Shown here in pieces: positions 1-11,660 of a stretch of 64,000 bases of DNA (position 1 is its first letter; every line of letters starts with the position of its first letter). The stretch comes from Motacilla alba alba (lineage: Eukaryota; Chordata; Aves; Passeriformes; Motacillidae), in the NCBI RefSeq assembly GCF_015832195.1, contig NW_024037374.1, positions 3,697,331-3,761,330 on the forward strand, in the 5' to 3' direction. The notes below the pieces were generated by a model. That model was not told the origin of the DNA. It saw only the letters and a program-made list of their open reading frames with translations, and did not search any database. The position numbers and the translations under genes were made by a program.

Positions 1-1530
1 ATACTTCTTGTTGGCTTCATTAAGGATATTTCTTTTCTTTGTTTTACATGGTAATATTTTCCACTACGAAATGTCATTCCTTGTGTCATTTCTCATTTTG
101 TTTCTCTCCATTTTCCCTGTAGCCACACACTGTGACAGTGAGGGGCTGTGCTCTTGGTGACTAAAGGATCTCCCAGCAAAGTTTTCTGCAGAGATGCCCT
201 TTGGTTGCCTTCTCTGGAGCTGCAGCAGCAATGTCTGTGTGCAGAGCTGGGGGCAGATCAGTGCTGGCCCAGCAGCTGTGCCCAGCAGCAGCAGCAGCAC
301 TTGGTGTTGCCAGTGCTGCTGCCGTGGCCCTGCCCCGCTGCCCTGGTGGCCCTGGTGTTGCTGTAGGGCCTGAGTGCTCTCGGGGCCGGGCACAGTGCTG
401 GGGGTGGCAGTGCCGGGGCTGCAGCAGGGACAGGCCATGGGCACTGCTGGGGCAGCGCTGACGCCTCAGGCCAGGGCCTGGGGGCTGCAGGCTCCTTGCC
501 CAGGCTCTCTCAAGAACACAGCCAGGCCAATGCTCAGCACAGAAAACCCCCGTGAGCAGCCCCAGGCTGGCCGTGGGCAGGCTGGGGGCAAACAGCATGG
601 CTGGGGCTCTGCAAGGGCCCTGGGGGAGATGGGAAGGAGCAGCAGAGCAGGGGCTGATCCTTCCCCAGTGCGCTGGACAGCCCAGGGCAGCGTCCCAGAG
701 CGTCCTCATGGAGCTGCCAACACCATCCCCCCTCTGCAGCCCTGGCCTCTCCCCCAGCTGACACAGGTGCCCCATCCTTGCAGGCACAGGCACGGCAGCA
801 CTGGCTCAGGAGCCCCTGTTTGCATTGCACAGAGCAGGCGGGAGCACCCCCATGCTGCTGCTGTGGGGACATGAACCTGAGGGAGCACAAATGCCATCAG
901 CCCCTGGGGCCACCAAGGGCTGGGGGACACCAGGGAAACCACTCAGCTTTGTCCTGGCCTCTGCAGGCAGCCAGAAAGTTTGTTCCCATCAGCAGGGAGT
1001 TTCCTGTCCCACTGCAGACGCTGTTGCTCAGAGCCAGGGCTGCCTGGCAGCCACCCCTAAACTGCCCTGAGCATTTCCTTGGCTTCACCTTTGCTTTCTT
1101 TACTCTTTCCTGGTACAAATGTTTTCCTCTTGCCCAGCCCTGTTCTGTGCCCTGCAAACAGCCCACCCCTGTTTGCCCTTTCCTCTCTGGCCCCACTCCC
1201 CATTGCACTTCCTGACTTGGCACCATGGGAATGTCCCTTGGGGAGCAGGATCATCCTCCAAGTGCTGCAGCAATTGTCTGCAGGCTCCTGCAGTGCCCCG
1301 TGCTGCTCCCTTGCCAGAGGCAGCCCAGGCCAGGGGGGCCCATCTGGGCTGCTGTGTCTGCCTGTGGGGCTCCCTGTTCTGGGCAGTGAGGAGGAGCTGC
1401 AGAGGCTCTGCAGGACTGACAGGATGGGCTTTGGGGCTGGCAGGAGAAGCTGAGGCACCTGGGCTGCTGGAGCTTCTGAACAGGAGGCCCAGGGCTCATC
1501 CTGACACTGCTCCAAGGGTGGTTTCAGAGA
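1..1530 (-). repeat. GC-rich OR 3'-flank segment, copy 1 (inverted)
   Basis: Position 1 corresponds, reverse-complemented, to position 25,867, 47 bp past the stop codon of the OR gene at 25,914. The whole block matches 24,330-25,867 inverted and 47,730-49,260 inverted. It includes a short CAG/CTG run near 289-299 and a long minus-strand open frame (161-793) that I do not accept as a gene: it is rich in Pro, Ala, Gly and Cys, has no recognisable domain, and the homologous frame is broken in the third copy. Likely noncoding sequence that travels with each OR gene. Confidence 0.75.
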
Positions 1531-3300
1531 ATCCCAGAATCAGCAAGGTTGGAAAAGACCTTGGAGATCATCATGTCCAACCTTTCCTCTTCTGAGCCTC
1601 CTCTTGTGTGGGAAAAAACAACCCCAGCTTCTTCAGCCACTCCTCACAGGACTTGTGTTCCAGACCCCTCTGCAGCCTTGTTGCCCTTCTCTGGACACGC
1701 TCCAGCCCCTCCATGTCTTTCCTAAATTGGGGGCCCAGAACTGGACACAGCACTCGAGGTGCTGCCCTGCCATTGCCCAGCACAGGGGAAGAATCACTGC
1801 CCTGCTCCTGCTGGCCACACCATTCCTGATGCAGGCCAGGAGCCATTGGCCTTCTTGGCCCCCTGGGCACACTGCTGGCTCATGTCCAGCCTGCTGTCCA
1901 GCAGTCCCTGCAGCTCCCTTTCTGCCTGGCTGCTCTCCAGCCACTCTGTCCCCAGCCTGTGGCGCTGCAGGGGTTGTTGTGGCCAAAGTACAGGACCCGG
2001 CACTGGGACTTGTTAAACCTCACTTTGTTGGATTTGGTCCCTGGATCCAGCCTGTCCAGGGCCCTGTGCAGAGCCCTCCTACCCTCCAGCAGATTTACAT
2101 TCACACCCAGATTGGTGTCATCTGCAATTTTGCTGATGGTGGACTCAATTCCCTCATGCAGACCCTCAATGCAGATATTGAAATCCACACTGGCTGGCTC
2201 TGATCCCTCAGCCATCCTGTGGGTGCCCTATGGTGGCACTCAAGTTGATCTGTTCCATAACCTTGCTGGTCACCCCGGTCAGGCTGACAGGCCTGCAGCT
2301 CCCCAGATCCTCCTTCCAGCCCTTCTTGGGCATGGGGTCACACTGGCACCTCCAGTCCTCTCGGACCTCCCCACTGAGCCAGGACTGATGATAATTGACA
2401 GAGATCAGCTTGGGGAGCTCATCCACCAGCTCACTCATCCCCCAGGATGGTTACCATCTGATCCCATACACCTGTGAGCATCTGAGTGGCTCAGCAGGTC
2501 ACCAGCTCCTTCCTCCTGGATTCCAGGGCCCTGTTCTGCTCCCTGTGCCCATCTACCAGCTCAGGAGAACACTTGTCCTGAAGACAACCTGTCCTAATAT
2601 TGAAAATTGAGACAAACAATGTGGTAAGTAGCTCAGCCTCTTCTTCATCTTTAGTCCCTATTTTCTCCACTGCATCCAATAAAGAGTAGAGTTTCTTCTT
2701 ATACCATGTTGTGCTAATAATTTATTTATAGAAACCTTATCTAATATTTTTCACAGAAGTGGCCAGGTTAAGCTCTAATTGAGCATTCACCTCTTTCTTT
2801 TTCTGTCTGCATGACCTAATAACATCCTTAAACACCATGTAAGTCGCCTGACCTTCTGTCCAAAGCTGAAGAACCATCTTTTTTGCCTTGAGTTCCCACA
2901 AAAGCCCCAAGGGCAGCCAGGCCAGTCATTTTTCCTCACCAGCTCATCTTTTGCCACACTGGGACAGGCTGCTCCTTCCCCCTTAACATTACTTTCTTGA
3001 AATGTGTCCATCCTCCCTGGACCCCTTTGTTTTTAAGGGCTGTTTCCCTTAAAAAAAATCAGTACTTGATATGGTACTCCCCAAATCATCATCCTAAACA
3101 GGCCAAAGTCTGCCCTTCCTAATTCCAGTGTAGAAGTTTTGTTGCTGCCCCTCCTTCTATCACAGAACATTGAAAACTTGATTATTTCATGGTCACTGTG
3201 CCCCAGGCAGCCTCTGACCACCACATCTGCCACCAGCCCTTCTCTGTTTGTGAACAGCAGGAGACAGAGCTTTCCTTGGCAGTGGGAGTGCTACCAAAAA
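1530..3300 (-). mobile_element. CR1 LINE fragment (endonuclease end, reverse transcriptase, 3' tail)
   Basis: Read on the minus strand this gives broken pieces of the CR1 second ORF. An endonuclease tail with the HSDHEIIKF motif lies near 3,200, a linker with NRALESRRKELV near 2,500, and RT pieces with SELVDELPKL and PVSLTGVTSKVMEQI near 2,250-2,430. The C-terminal EGRRALHRALDRLDPGTKSNK piece is near 2,050. The 3' tail, with the CR1-type TTGGAAAAGACCTTGGAGAT reading on plus, ends near 1,530. Many stops and frameshifts make it dead. It is the inverted partner of 22,645-24,330. Confidence 0.9.
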
Positions 3301-3740
3301 TTTGTAAAACAGAAAACTTTTAAACACAATGCAGCATTAAGAAGCAGCATTCTTTATTCAGCCGGATGCACGGGGGAGAGCTCCTCCCAAATCCGTGCAG
3401 ACTGAGTACAGGCAAGTTTCTGTTTATTTTCTGTATTTTGCAACATATTCATTGATTGTCCTGGACTAAACACACATAGGGTAATAATTTCCCCAAAATA
3501 ATTAAGACATTTCCTCTTCCCTCTACCCATGTGTTCTTCTGTCCTGGGGGTCTCTCTGGTGGTCCCTGGTGGTCGTGGACCCCAATGTTCCAGTGGGCCT
3601 GGCTGAGCTGGCAGGACACTGAGGCTGGTGAACTTCCAGTTCCCCTTCTCACACAAGGGGCATTGTGTGGTTTCCATAGGCCTGGGGTTTTGGAGAACAA
3701 GCTCCAGGTGTCAGCTCACCTGGTGCAGACAATTGATCAT
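3300..3740 (-). mobile_element. LTR-like AT-rich segment
   Basis: A minus-strand AATAAA (3,350-3,356 region) followed by AT-rich sequence, bounded by the CR1 fragment on one side and the minisatellite on the other. The inverted partner is 22,190-22,645. This could be the R/U5 end of an old LTR, but no terminal repeats or target-site duplication are visible. Confidence 0.35.
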
Positions 3741-3744
3741 CTGG

Positions 3745-4035
3745 TAACATGAGGTCACAAAGTGGGCTATGACATGACAGAGTGGGTTGTGTGAGGTCAT
3801 CGAGAAGCTATAACATCATAGGCTGCCTCTGTGACATCACAGGGCCAGCTGTAACATCACAGGGCAGAGGTCTGACATCACAGAGCAAACTATGACATCA
3901 CAGAGCTGGTGGTGACATCACAGAGCAGATGATGTGACATTAGAGAATGGACTGTGACATCACAGAGCAGGCTGTGACATCCCAGAGGGGCTGTGTGACA
4001 TCCCAGGAGGGCTGTGTCAGGTCACTGGGTTGGTC
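3745..4035 (+). repeat. TGACATCA minisatellite, array 1
   Basis: Tandem units of about 20-25 bp of the form TGACATCACAGAGCAGGCTG, each with the octamer TGACATCA or a one-base variant, for about 12 units. The octamer is the cAMP-response element TGACGTCA with its CpG changed to CpA. Inverted partner: 21,955-22,185. Confidence 0.85.
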
Positions 4036-4265
4036 ACTCTGCGCCAGCTCCCCCTCACAGTTTCTCCCAACAAGTCCAATGCTGTTCATGCCCAGCAGGG
4101 TCCCTGTCCCCCGGGATCCCCCTGTCCCCCTGGAGGCACAGCCTCCAGCAAAGGATGTTCCACAGGATCCACCCCAGAGCCTGACATGGAAACAAGGGGC
4201 CAGGGCTGTGTGAGCAGGACATCAAGGCCGGGGATTGTCCAGGTCACTGTGGCCTGGTTTGGGTT
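4036..4265 (+). repeat. Minisatellite-associated flank
   Basis: A conserved block that follows the TGACATCA array in four places (here, 10,860-11,150, 46,270-46,430, and inverted at 21,745-21,955). It contains CTCACAGTT, an AGTCCAAYGCTG core and a run of CCCCTGTCCCCC. The array and flank therefore spread as one composite unit. Confidence 0.7.
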
Positions 4266-4309
4266 GCCCAGGGCAGGAAAGATGTCTGGCAGCTGGAGCA
4301 GGGTTAGGG

Positions 4310-4565
4310 AAGGGCCTCCAAGGTGGGGCTGGAGCCCTTGGGCTGTGAGCAGAGGCTGAGGGAGCTGGGCTTGTCCAGCCCGCAGCAGGGAAGGCTGAGG
4401 GGCTCCTCATCCCAGCCTGGCAGTGCCAGCGAGGAGGTGCTGGAGAACACAGAGCCAGGCTCTTCAGCGGGGGGCCTGGTGGGAGACAGAAGCCAATGGG
4501 TGGAAGGGGAAAGAGGGGAGATCAGCCAGGACAGGAGGAGATGAAATGAGTCAGGCTGGTTTCAG
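4310..4565 (+). mobile_element. CR1 3'-end fragment
   Basis: Typical end of CR1 ORF2 and start of its 3' UTR: GAGGCTGAGGGAGCTGGGC near 4,346, then a segment equivalent to the GAGGGGAGAT part near 4,512. About 250 bp, truncated at both ends. Inverted partner at 21,400-21,640. Confidence 0.75.
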
Positions 4566-5084
4566 CATTTCCTCAACACCAAGAGCAGCCTGAGCTCCCT
4601 TCTCCATCCACCAGTGACAGCTTTGCAAATCAGGAATTGTTGGAGCTGTTTTGCCCCCACTCCAGGACGAGCATCCTGATACAAGAACTTAATTGTGTTT
4701 ATATCTACCAGTTAAGGATGTTTCTATACTAAAATCAATTCTAGTATGGAAATCATTTGTGGATGTTGGACTCAGCTGACACTGCTGGGACATTGCACAT
4801 AGCTCAGGGAAGAGTGTGATTGTTATTAGATTGTGTCCTGTTCAACTATGGTCTGTTGGCCATGAAGAGAAACTTTCTGTGCCTCTGAGTCTCACCAGTT
4901 CCTGACCCCCAAAGGACACACACCTGATGAGTTGTGCTCCCACTCCAGTGGTGGCACCTGGACCTCCCTCCATCGCCAGAGCAGAGCTCCCTTGTTCCAG
5001 AAAGTCCCTGGCAAAGGAGGGATGAAGGAAACAGGACAGGCTGTGGGGATCAGGGGCAGGGTATGGCCACGGATTTGGGGTGGT
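4566..5084. other. Palindrome arm, no gene
   Basis: Unique-looking sequence shared with the right arm (20,870-21,400, inverted). Part of it (4,850-4,950) also resembles 18,840-18,910. No coding signal seen. Confidence 0.6.
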
Positions 5085-5345
5085 TGTGAGCCCAGGGCAG
5101 GACCCGGCCCTTGGCCTTGGTGAACCTCATTCCATTGTCCGGGGCCCATGGCTCCAGCCTGTCCAGATCCCTCTGCAGAGCTTCCTGCCCCCCAGCACAG
5201 CCACACTCCCACCCAGCCTGGGCTCACCTGGGAACTGACAGAGGGTGCCCTCGATGGCCTCGTCCAGATCAGCAATAAAGAGATTTCACTGACCAGGCTC
5301 CAGTTCTGAGCCTTGGGGCACCCCTGGATGTGACTCCATTCCTCA
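5085..5345 (-). mobile_element. CR1 fragment present only in the left arm
   Basis: Minus-strand CR1 RT C-terminal region, recognised by the plus-strand reading CCAGCCTGTCCAGATCCCTC and the CTCGTCCAGATCAGCAATAA motif. The right palindrome arm lacks this and the following ~590 bp, so it is an insertion into the left arm or a deletion from the right. Confidence 0.8.
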
Positions 5346-5935
5346 GTGGCTCTGAGTGCCAGGGGTTGGATGAGGGAAATGGTGGGGTGGGGGTAGGGAC
5401 AAAGTATGATTGATTGTCAGCTATGAAGGGACTTGATTTTCATAACTATTCAAACTGGATTAGGAGGAGCTGGGGGTCAATGTCAACTGGGGATTGCTGC
5501 TATCAATCTATAAACAGGTAAAGAAAACTTAACAAGACAAAACAATTCTCTCTGTTTTCAATATAGTAAACTCATTTTGAATACTCTTCTGAAATCTGTC
5601 TAATTTACCACAAAGAATTGAAGCCTTGCAATATTCCCATGGGCTTGTCTTGTTTGGCTGTTTTGAACAAATGTTTTTGAGCTTTTCTCACTGAATTCCT
5701 CAACTGAAGAGCTCAAGAAAGAAGAGGCCTCTGGAGGAGTCAAATTCATCAGCAACTTCCAAGTGGCTGAGGATGCATCCCCATCAGAGCAGCAATGAAC
5801 AGAAATGGGCACAGCTTTGTGCCTGGCCCAGCTTTGGCATGGGCCCTGGGCCTGGAGCAGGAGCAGCTCTGGAGGGCCCCAAGGCCGGGGCTCTTGTGCT
5901 GCCCTGGGCAGATGGGATGGCAGCAGGGGCTGCAG
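5346..5935. other. Left-arm-specific stretch, no gene
   Basis: AT-rich to position ~5,690, then moderately GC-rich. The part near 5,640-5,700 (GTTTGGCTGTTTTGA) resembles 17,668-17,690. No reading frame with family features. Confidence 0.5.
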
Positions 5936-6264
5936 AGCTCTCAGCACCTGAGCCAGAGGGGAGCAAGGCAGCCAGGGAGCCTCCTTGTGCCTTGGCCAAG
6001 CACCTTCCCCCATGGCTGGGGCTGAGTCCTGTGGCAGCTGCAGCTGCTGCTGTGCCCTGGCCAGGGGCTGAGGCCGTGGGGCCAGTGGCCAGAGCAGCCT
6101 GGGCTGAGCAGAGCTGTGGGGCCAGAGGCGGCTGGGCTGGGCTGGGGAGAGGCCCTTGGTGCTGCCCAGAGCTCAGGGCAGCTGGCAGAGCTTGCAGGGA
6201 GCTGGGCTGGGCTCAGAGAGCCTGGCACAGAAACCATCAGTGTCCATCTCAGCCTGGCTGAGCG
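5936..6264. repeat. GC-rich inner end of the left palindrome arm
   Basis: Matches 20,515-20,840 inverted. Contains GGCTGGGCTGGGCTGGGG-like short repeats. The inversion homology stops near 6,264 and 20,515. Confidence 0.7.
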
Positions 6265-6640
6265 TGCAGTGGACAAGAAGAGCACCCCAGGGTCTGCAAG
6301 TTCTCTGTGTGGGAGCTGAGCTTGTGACCCCCCTGAGCCCACCTATGTGATTTGGCTGCACTTCCAGCTCCAGAGATGTGACAGATGGGACAGAGACAAA
6401 TAATTCCTGCGGGATTCTTTTTTGTGTTTGCATATACAGGTGACCTGGATCCGTATGTAGACAAGGTGTTTTGTGTCAGATAACACTGAGTTATAAGAAT
6501 AATATTTTTAGCTGAAAAAATTGTTTTATGCATAATACACAATGGGAAAAAAAAAAAAGACACATATGATCAGAAGAGCATCTGAGTTTTTCAGAGGATG
6601 ACAAGCTCATTGATGTCCCAGCATTCAAACCTGTTCAAAT
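6265..6640. other. AT-rich spacer start, no gene
   Basis: Nothing recognisable apart from a 12-base poly-A run near 6,546-6,558. Confidence 0.5.
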
Positions 6641-6921
6641 ACTTTCCTCAGGGCACTCTTGAGATGAGAGGCGACCACCAGAGGCTGAGGTCAGCCAGAG
6701 CTCTCTGTCCTAACAGCTTTTGTCTCGAAGAACCCTTGCATACAGGGACTATCAATTTTGGCTGTGGGCACCTGGAAAGACAGACAGTTCTTTTCCATAT
6801 CAGAGTAAGCACAGAGCCACAGTTCTCCAGGGGCTGATGAGAGTCAGCCCTCAACATTCCAAGATCAGCTGGACCTTTCAGGTGGCCCCTGGGAGGCCAA
6901 ACCAGCCAGACCTGTTCCATA
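6641..6921 (+). repeat. ~185-bp satellite, single diverged unit
   Basis: Contains the unit's landmarks: GAGGCTGAGGTCAGCCAGAG near 6,680, a CTTGCATACAGGGAC-like segment near 6,733, and a closing CCCTGGGAGGCCAAACCAGC near 6,888. Confidence 0.6.
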
Positions 6922-7295
6922 TTCCCTTGGTTCCATAAGGTCCCACAGTGTCACAATGCTCTCCTTGCTTTCTGAAGTGTCACACCAGTCTCCATGCTTC
7001 CATGAGGCCCTGCAGGGTCACAATGGCCCTTTGGTTCCGTGTTGCCCCACAATGTCACAATGCTCTCCATCATTCCATGGAGCCTTGCAATGCCACAATG
7101 CTCTCCATGGATCCACGGTGCCCCGCAGGATCACAATGGCCCCTTGGCTCCATGAGGCCCTGAAATGCAACAATGGCCTCTTGGTTCCCCAAAGCCCTGC
7201 TGCTCCACACTGGCCCCTTGGGACCATGAGGCCCAGCAGAGCCACAGGGATGTCCTTGGTTCCATGAGGCCCCACAGTGTCACCATGGTCTCCAC
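6922..7295 (+). repeat. 37-bp satellite array A1
   Basis: About ten units of ~37 bp built on GGTTCCATGAGGCCCTGCAG plus TGTCACAATGGCCCCTT. All six frames of such an array stay open for 60-150 codons, which produces spurious ORFs. Confidence 0.85.
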
Positions 7296-8125
7296 AGAAA
7301 GGAAACCACAGAGCCCCCGTGTTTCAGGGCTTGATGAACTGCAGTCACCAGAGGCCAAGGCCAAGCAGACCTGTCTCTCCTGGCAGGTTTGTCCAGGAGC
7401 AACTCTTGGATATTTGAAATTTTGAATGTTGAATCCCAATTTCAGCCCTTTTTGCCTGGAGGAGAAGGCCAGCTCATTTCCACAGGAAGGAAAGCACGGA
7501 GCCCCTGTGTTTGGAAGGCAGTTGAGACCTGGCCCTAAGGAGGCCAAGGCCAGCCAGACCTGTCTGTAATGGCAGCTTTTGTGTAGGAGCAATCTTTGGA
7601 TATAGGACTTCTGGTGGTGGAATCCCAGTTTTGGCCATGGGCACCTGGAGAAGGATGATTCTTTCCCATGGGAAAGGAAGGGTGGAGCCCCAGTGTTTCA
7701 GGGCAGAATAGAGGCAACCACCAGAGGCCAAGGCCAGCCAGAGCAATCCATCATGGCAGCTTTTGACTGGGAGAAAACCTTGCATATAGGGAATTTTGGA
7801 GGAAAATTACCCATTTTAGCCATGGGTGTGTGTGCAGGAGGGACAGTTCTTTTCTATAGGAAGGAAAGCACAGAACCTCAGTGTTTGAAGGCAGGTGAGA
7901 GCCAGCTCTCAGGAAGTCAGGGTCAGCCAGACTTGCTGATAATGGCAGCTTTGTCTGGGAGTAATCCCTGGATATTGGGAAGTTTGGAGACAGTATCCCA
8001 TTTTGGCCATGGATGCTTGAAGGAGAAGGGCAGTTCTTTTCCATGTGAAGGAAAGCCCAGAGCCCCAGTGTTCCAGGGGTACATGAGAAGAGACCCTCAA
8101 CATGCCAAGGGCAGTTGGAACAGTC
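7296..8125 (+). repeat. ~185-bp satellite array
   Basis: Five units of 184-192 bp, measured from repeated starts near 7,297, 7,489, 7,672, 7,862 and 8,047. Each has GGAAAGCACAGAGCCCCAGTG, then CCAGAGGCCAAGGCCAGCCA, then a TTGGATATAGG-type segment and a TTTTGGCCATGGGCACCTGG-type segment. Confidence 0.85.
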
Positions 8126-8149
8126 AGGCCAGGCCAACCAGAGCTGTTA

Positions 8150-9475
8150 CCTGTTCCCTTGAATTCATGGGGCCCACAGCATCACACTGGCCCCTTGTTT
8201 CCATGGGGCCCTGCAGTGTCACAGCGGTGGTGTCATATTGGATCCTTGGTTCCATGAGGCCCAGCTGTGTCACACTGGTCTCATGTTTCCATGGGGCCCC
8301 ACAGAGTCACAGTGGTGCCTCACTTCCATGAGGTCTTGCAGCATCATGGGGGTCTCCTTAGTACCACAGTGTCACAAGGGACCCTTGGTTCCATGGGGAC
8401 TCACAATGTCAGAAGGGTCTCCTTGGTTCCATGAGGCCCTGCAGAGCTCCTTGATTCAATGGGGCCTCAAAGTGTCCTAATGGCCTCCAGGATTCCATGA
8501 GGCCCTGCAATGTCACAATGGACCTTTGGTTCCATGGGGTCCCATCCTGTTCCATGAATCCTTAGTTCCATGGGGCCCTGTAGTGTCACAATGGACTCTT
8601 TGGTTCCAGGGTGCCACACAGTGTGACAACTGCCCCTTGGCCTGCCAACACTCCACAGTGCCACAATGGTTCCTTGGTTCCACGAGGCCTTGCAGTGTCA
8701 CAACAGACCCTTGGTTTCACTGAGCACCTCAGTGTCACTATGGTCCCCTTGGCTCCACCTGGCTCTCAAGTGCCACAAAGGCCCTCTGGTTTCACAAGGC
8801 CTCAAAGTGTAAAAATGGCCTCCATGGTTCCATGAGGCCCTGCTGTGACACAATGGACCTTTTGTTCCATGCTGCCCCAGAGTGACACAATGGTATCCTT
8901 GGTTCCATTGGACCCTTCATCCCATGGAGACCCACAGTGTTCACTGTAGTGCCCTTGATTCCATGAGGCCCTGCCCTGCTATAATGGCCCCTTGATTCCA
9001 GTGGGTCCCAAAGTGTCTGAATAGTCCCCATTGTTCCCTGAGGCCCCACAAAGTCACTGTGGTCCCCTTGGTTCCACAGGGCCCCACATTGTCACAATGG
9101 ACTCTTGGTTCCATGAGCTTTCGTTCTGCCCACAGCAGTCTCCTTGGTTCTGCAGTGTCACCATGGTCCCTTTGTTCCATGAGGTTCTGCAGTAGAACAT
9201 GGTCACCTTGGTTCCGTGAGGTTCTGCAGTGCCACAATGAGCCCATGGTTCCGCGAGGCCTTGCTGTGTCAGAGTGGCCCCTTGGTTCCAAGAGGTTTCT
9301 CAGTGTCACAATGGTCTCCTGGGATCCACAGGATCACAATGGGCCATTGGTTCAATGTGGCCCCAATGTGCCACAATGGATTTTGGTTCCATGAGGTTCT
9401 GCAGAGTCACAATGGACCCTTTGTTCCATGAGTTTGCTCAGTTTCACAGTTGACTCCTTGGTTCTGTGAGGCCCT
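8150..9475 (+). repeat. 37-bp satellite array A2 (largest)
   Basis: About 35 diverged units of ~37 bp with the same core as A1. Open frames in this stretch are repeat artefacts. Confidence 0.85.
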
Positions 9476-9800
9476 GCCATCACCAAGTCTCTGAAATATC
9501 AGAGTAAGCCTCCTTAACACTAATTTGCTATTTAAGAGGGTATCATTAATTCAGCTCTGAGGTCCAGCAGGAGATAACTCCTAACCTTATGTGGACATGT
9601 AATTCTACCAGTGTGTTGCTTATATACAGTCACTAAATGTGTATTACCATTTACTCGTTACCATAAAACCCACACCAAATTCCATGGTTCAGTCCTTCTT
9701 TCTTCTATCACTGCATTCTTGAGCCAGATGTCTTCTTCTACTCTTCCAACTATCCTTGCTGGGAAAGCAGGCCCTGCATGCCTTGTTCTTGTGCTAAAAG
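9476..9800. other. AT-rich stretch, no gene
   Basis: No repeat family or coding signal recognised. Confidence 0.4.
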
Positions 9801-10465
9801 TTCACAGGTACAGTAAAAATTGAATTAACCCTTTTGGTACCAAGGCCAAGGCTTTGTGTGGGCAGGCAGAGGCAGAGGCAGGCAGAGCTGTCAGCAAAGG
9901 AAGGGGCCAGCCAGGTGGGGCAGCCGGGGCATGGCGACAGCCTGCAGGGACAGAGGCGCAGGGCAGGGACACCGTGGGACAGCCTGGGCTGCACAGGGCA
10001 CAGGGATGGGCAGCAGCTGCAAGGCCCTGACAGAGCCAACTTGGGCAGCACTTGGGCCATGGCTGCTGGCCCTGGGCCTGAGGCCACGAGGGGACAAGTG
10101 ACCCTTGCAGGCCTGGGGCCTCATTGCCTCCTTGTCCCTGCTCAGCAGCCTGGCAGGGGCCGCCCCATGGTGCTGCCCTTGGCATTGCCCATCCCCACAT
10201 GCCAGTGCCCCTCCCGGGAAGAGCCCTGAGCAAGGAGGGAGGGACAGGATCTGCCTTGCCAGGGGCTGGGGCTCAGGCCTTGGCCCTTTGCATTCCTGAA
10301 ACACAGCCAGCTTTGCTCAGCACCAGAGACACCTTTCCCTTGCTTTTCCCCAGCTGTCATCACTGCCTCCAGTGCTCTGCTCAGACTGGAACCTGGGGAC
10401 ACGTTCTCAGTCATGTCCCTCACAGGGATCTCTTGGAAGTGCAAGAAAGTTGAGTGTTTCAATGG
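9801..10465 (+). repeat. Dispersed GC-rich segment, copy 1
   Basis: Direct copy of 44,610-45,230, close to identical over most of its length. The last ~150 bp also match 30,000-30,160 and 52,180-52,340 in inverted orientation. Open frames here have no family features. Confidence 0.7.
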
Positions 10466-10469
10466 AACC

Positions 10470-10860
10470 GAGTTCTTGAGGGTTTTGTGACATCACTGAG
10501 GGGGTTGTGACATCACAGAGCTGGCTGCAATGTCACAGAATGGGGTGTGAGGCCATAGAGAATGCTATGCCATCATGGAGGGTGGCTCTGTGGCATCATA
10601 GAGACGGCTGTGACATCAAAGAACAGACAATGACATCATAGGGTATCTTTGTGACATCACCGAGTCTTCTGTGACATCACAGAGCAGCTGTATCACATCA
10701 CAGGCTGACATCTCAGAGTTGATTCTGTGACATCACAGGGGCTGTGTGACATCATAGAAGACTGTGTGGCATCACAGGAGGTAGTATGACATCACAGAGT
10801 GTATATGATATCATAAGAAGGCAGTATGACATCACAGGGTCTGTGTGAGGTCGCTGGGGA
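10470..10860 (+). repeat. TGACATCA minisatellite, array 2
   Basis: About 15 units; ten carry an exact TGACATCA octamer. Followed by the same conserved flank as array 1. Confidence 0.85.
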
Positions 10861-11150
10861 GGTCACTTTGCCCCAGCCCCCTCACAGTTCCACCCAGAGA
10901 AGTCCAACGCTGCTCATGCACAGCGGGGTCCCCTGTCCCCCTGAGTCCCCCCGCCCCCGGTGCCGCAGCCTCCCCCAGAGGATGTTCCACGAGATCGACT
11001 CCAGAGCCGGATATGGGGACAGAGGGCTGGGGCTATGGGGGGTGGTACAGAGGGACAGGGACCCCCTGGCAGCATCCCCATGCCCCCCAGGGCCAGAGCC
11101 TGGGACAGGGCTCCTTCACCCTGTTACAAACCAGGGCTTGAGAGCGCTGA
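10861..11150 (+). repeat. Minisatellite-associated flank, copy 2
   Basis: Same block as 4,036-4,265. It has the CTCACAGTTCC start, the AGTCCAACGCTG core and a C-rich run, then the GAGGATGTTCCACGAGATC segment, equivalent to GGATGTTCCACAGGATC at 4,157. Confidence 0.7.
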
Positions 11151-11660
11151 AAAAATCCCCAGCAAGGGATCAGCAAAAACCAGATTTAATATTCAGCCAC
11201 AGCACCACAAAGTTCCTTGGCAAGAGTCACTCTGCTCCTGACTGGACACTTCAGGCACACCAAGGAAACAAAGCAACAACAAAACCAAACCAAATCCAGG
11301 CAATCATACAGAGAAATGAACAGAGTTCATTTGTTCCTCTGTGTGTGTGTGTGCGACAAAAGGACAGTCAAAGCAAGGATAAAAGGAATACTGCACAAAA
11401 GATTAACACAGCTTAAAATTAAAAGGACTTCTTTATGCCTTAACCTATACTGATACCTTAAACTTCACTGTTTAGCAAAAGAACAGAGCTTAGGAGTATT
11501 TAACCTAACTTATAACCTATGACTTTGAAATTGAATGAGTAACACTTAGAAGTATTTCACTCAGCTTATAACTTATATTGAAAATAATAACTTAGCAAAA
11601 GAAAAACTCCTAACACCATTTAACTTAACTTATCCCTCATGATGTAACCTTACCTACAGT
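11151..11660. mobile_element. AT-rich LTR-like block
   Basis: Contains imperfect internal repeats of the form TTTAACCTAACTTATAACC (near 11,500, 11,560 and 11,620) and a TG-dinucleotide run (11,340-11,355). Such A/T-rich internally repeated blocks are common in passerine LTRs. No terminal repeats were seen, so this is a guess. Confidence 0.3.

Noticed and set aside
161..793. 210-codon minus-strand frame, and its 213-codon counterpart at 25,063-25,704
   Set aside because: Composition-driven (Pro, Ala, Gly, Cys, Ser), no domain, and broken in the third copy; antisense frames are equally long.
3745..4035. CRISPR-like array of regular repeats
   Set aside because: Repeats are contiguous with no unique spacers, and the context is a vertebrate genome.
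8238..9431. Long frames rich in Val-Pro-Trp-Gly and similar repeats
   Set aside because: They are read-outs of the 37-bp satellite; every frame of it stays open.
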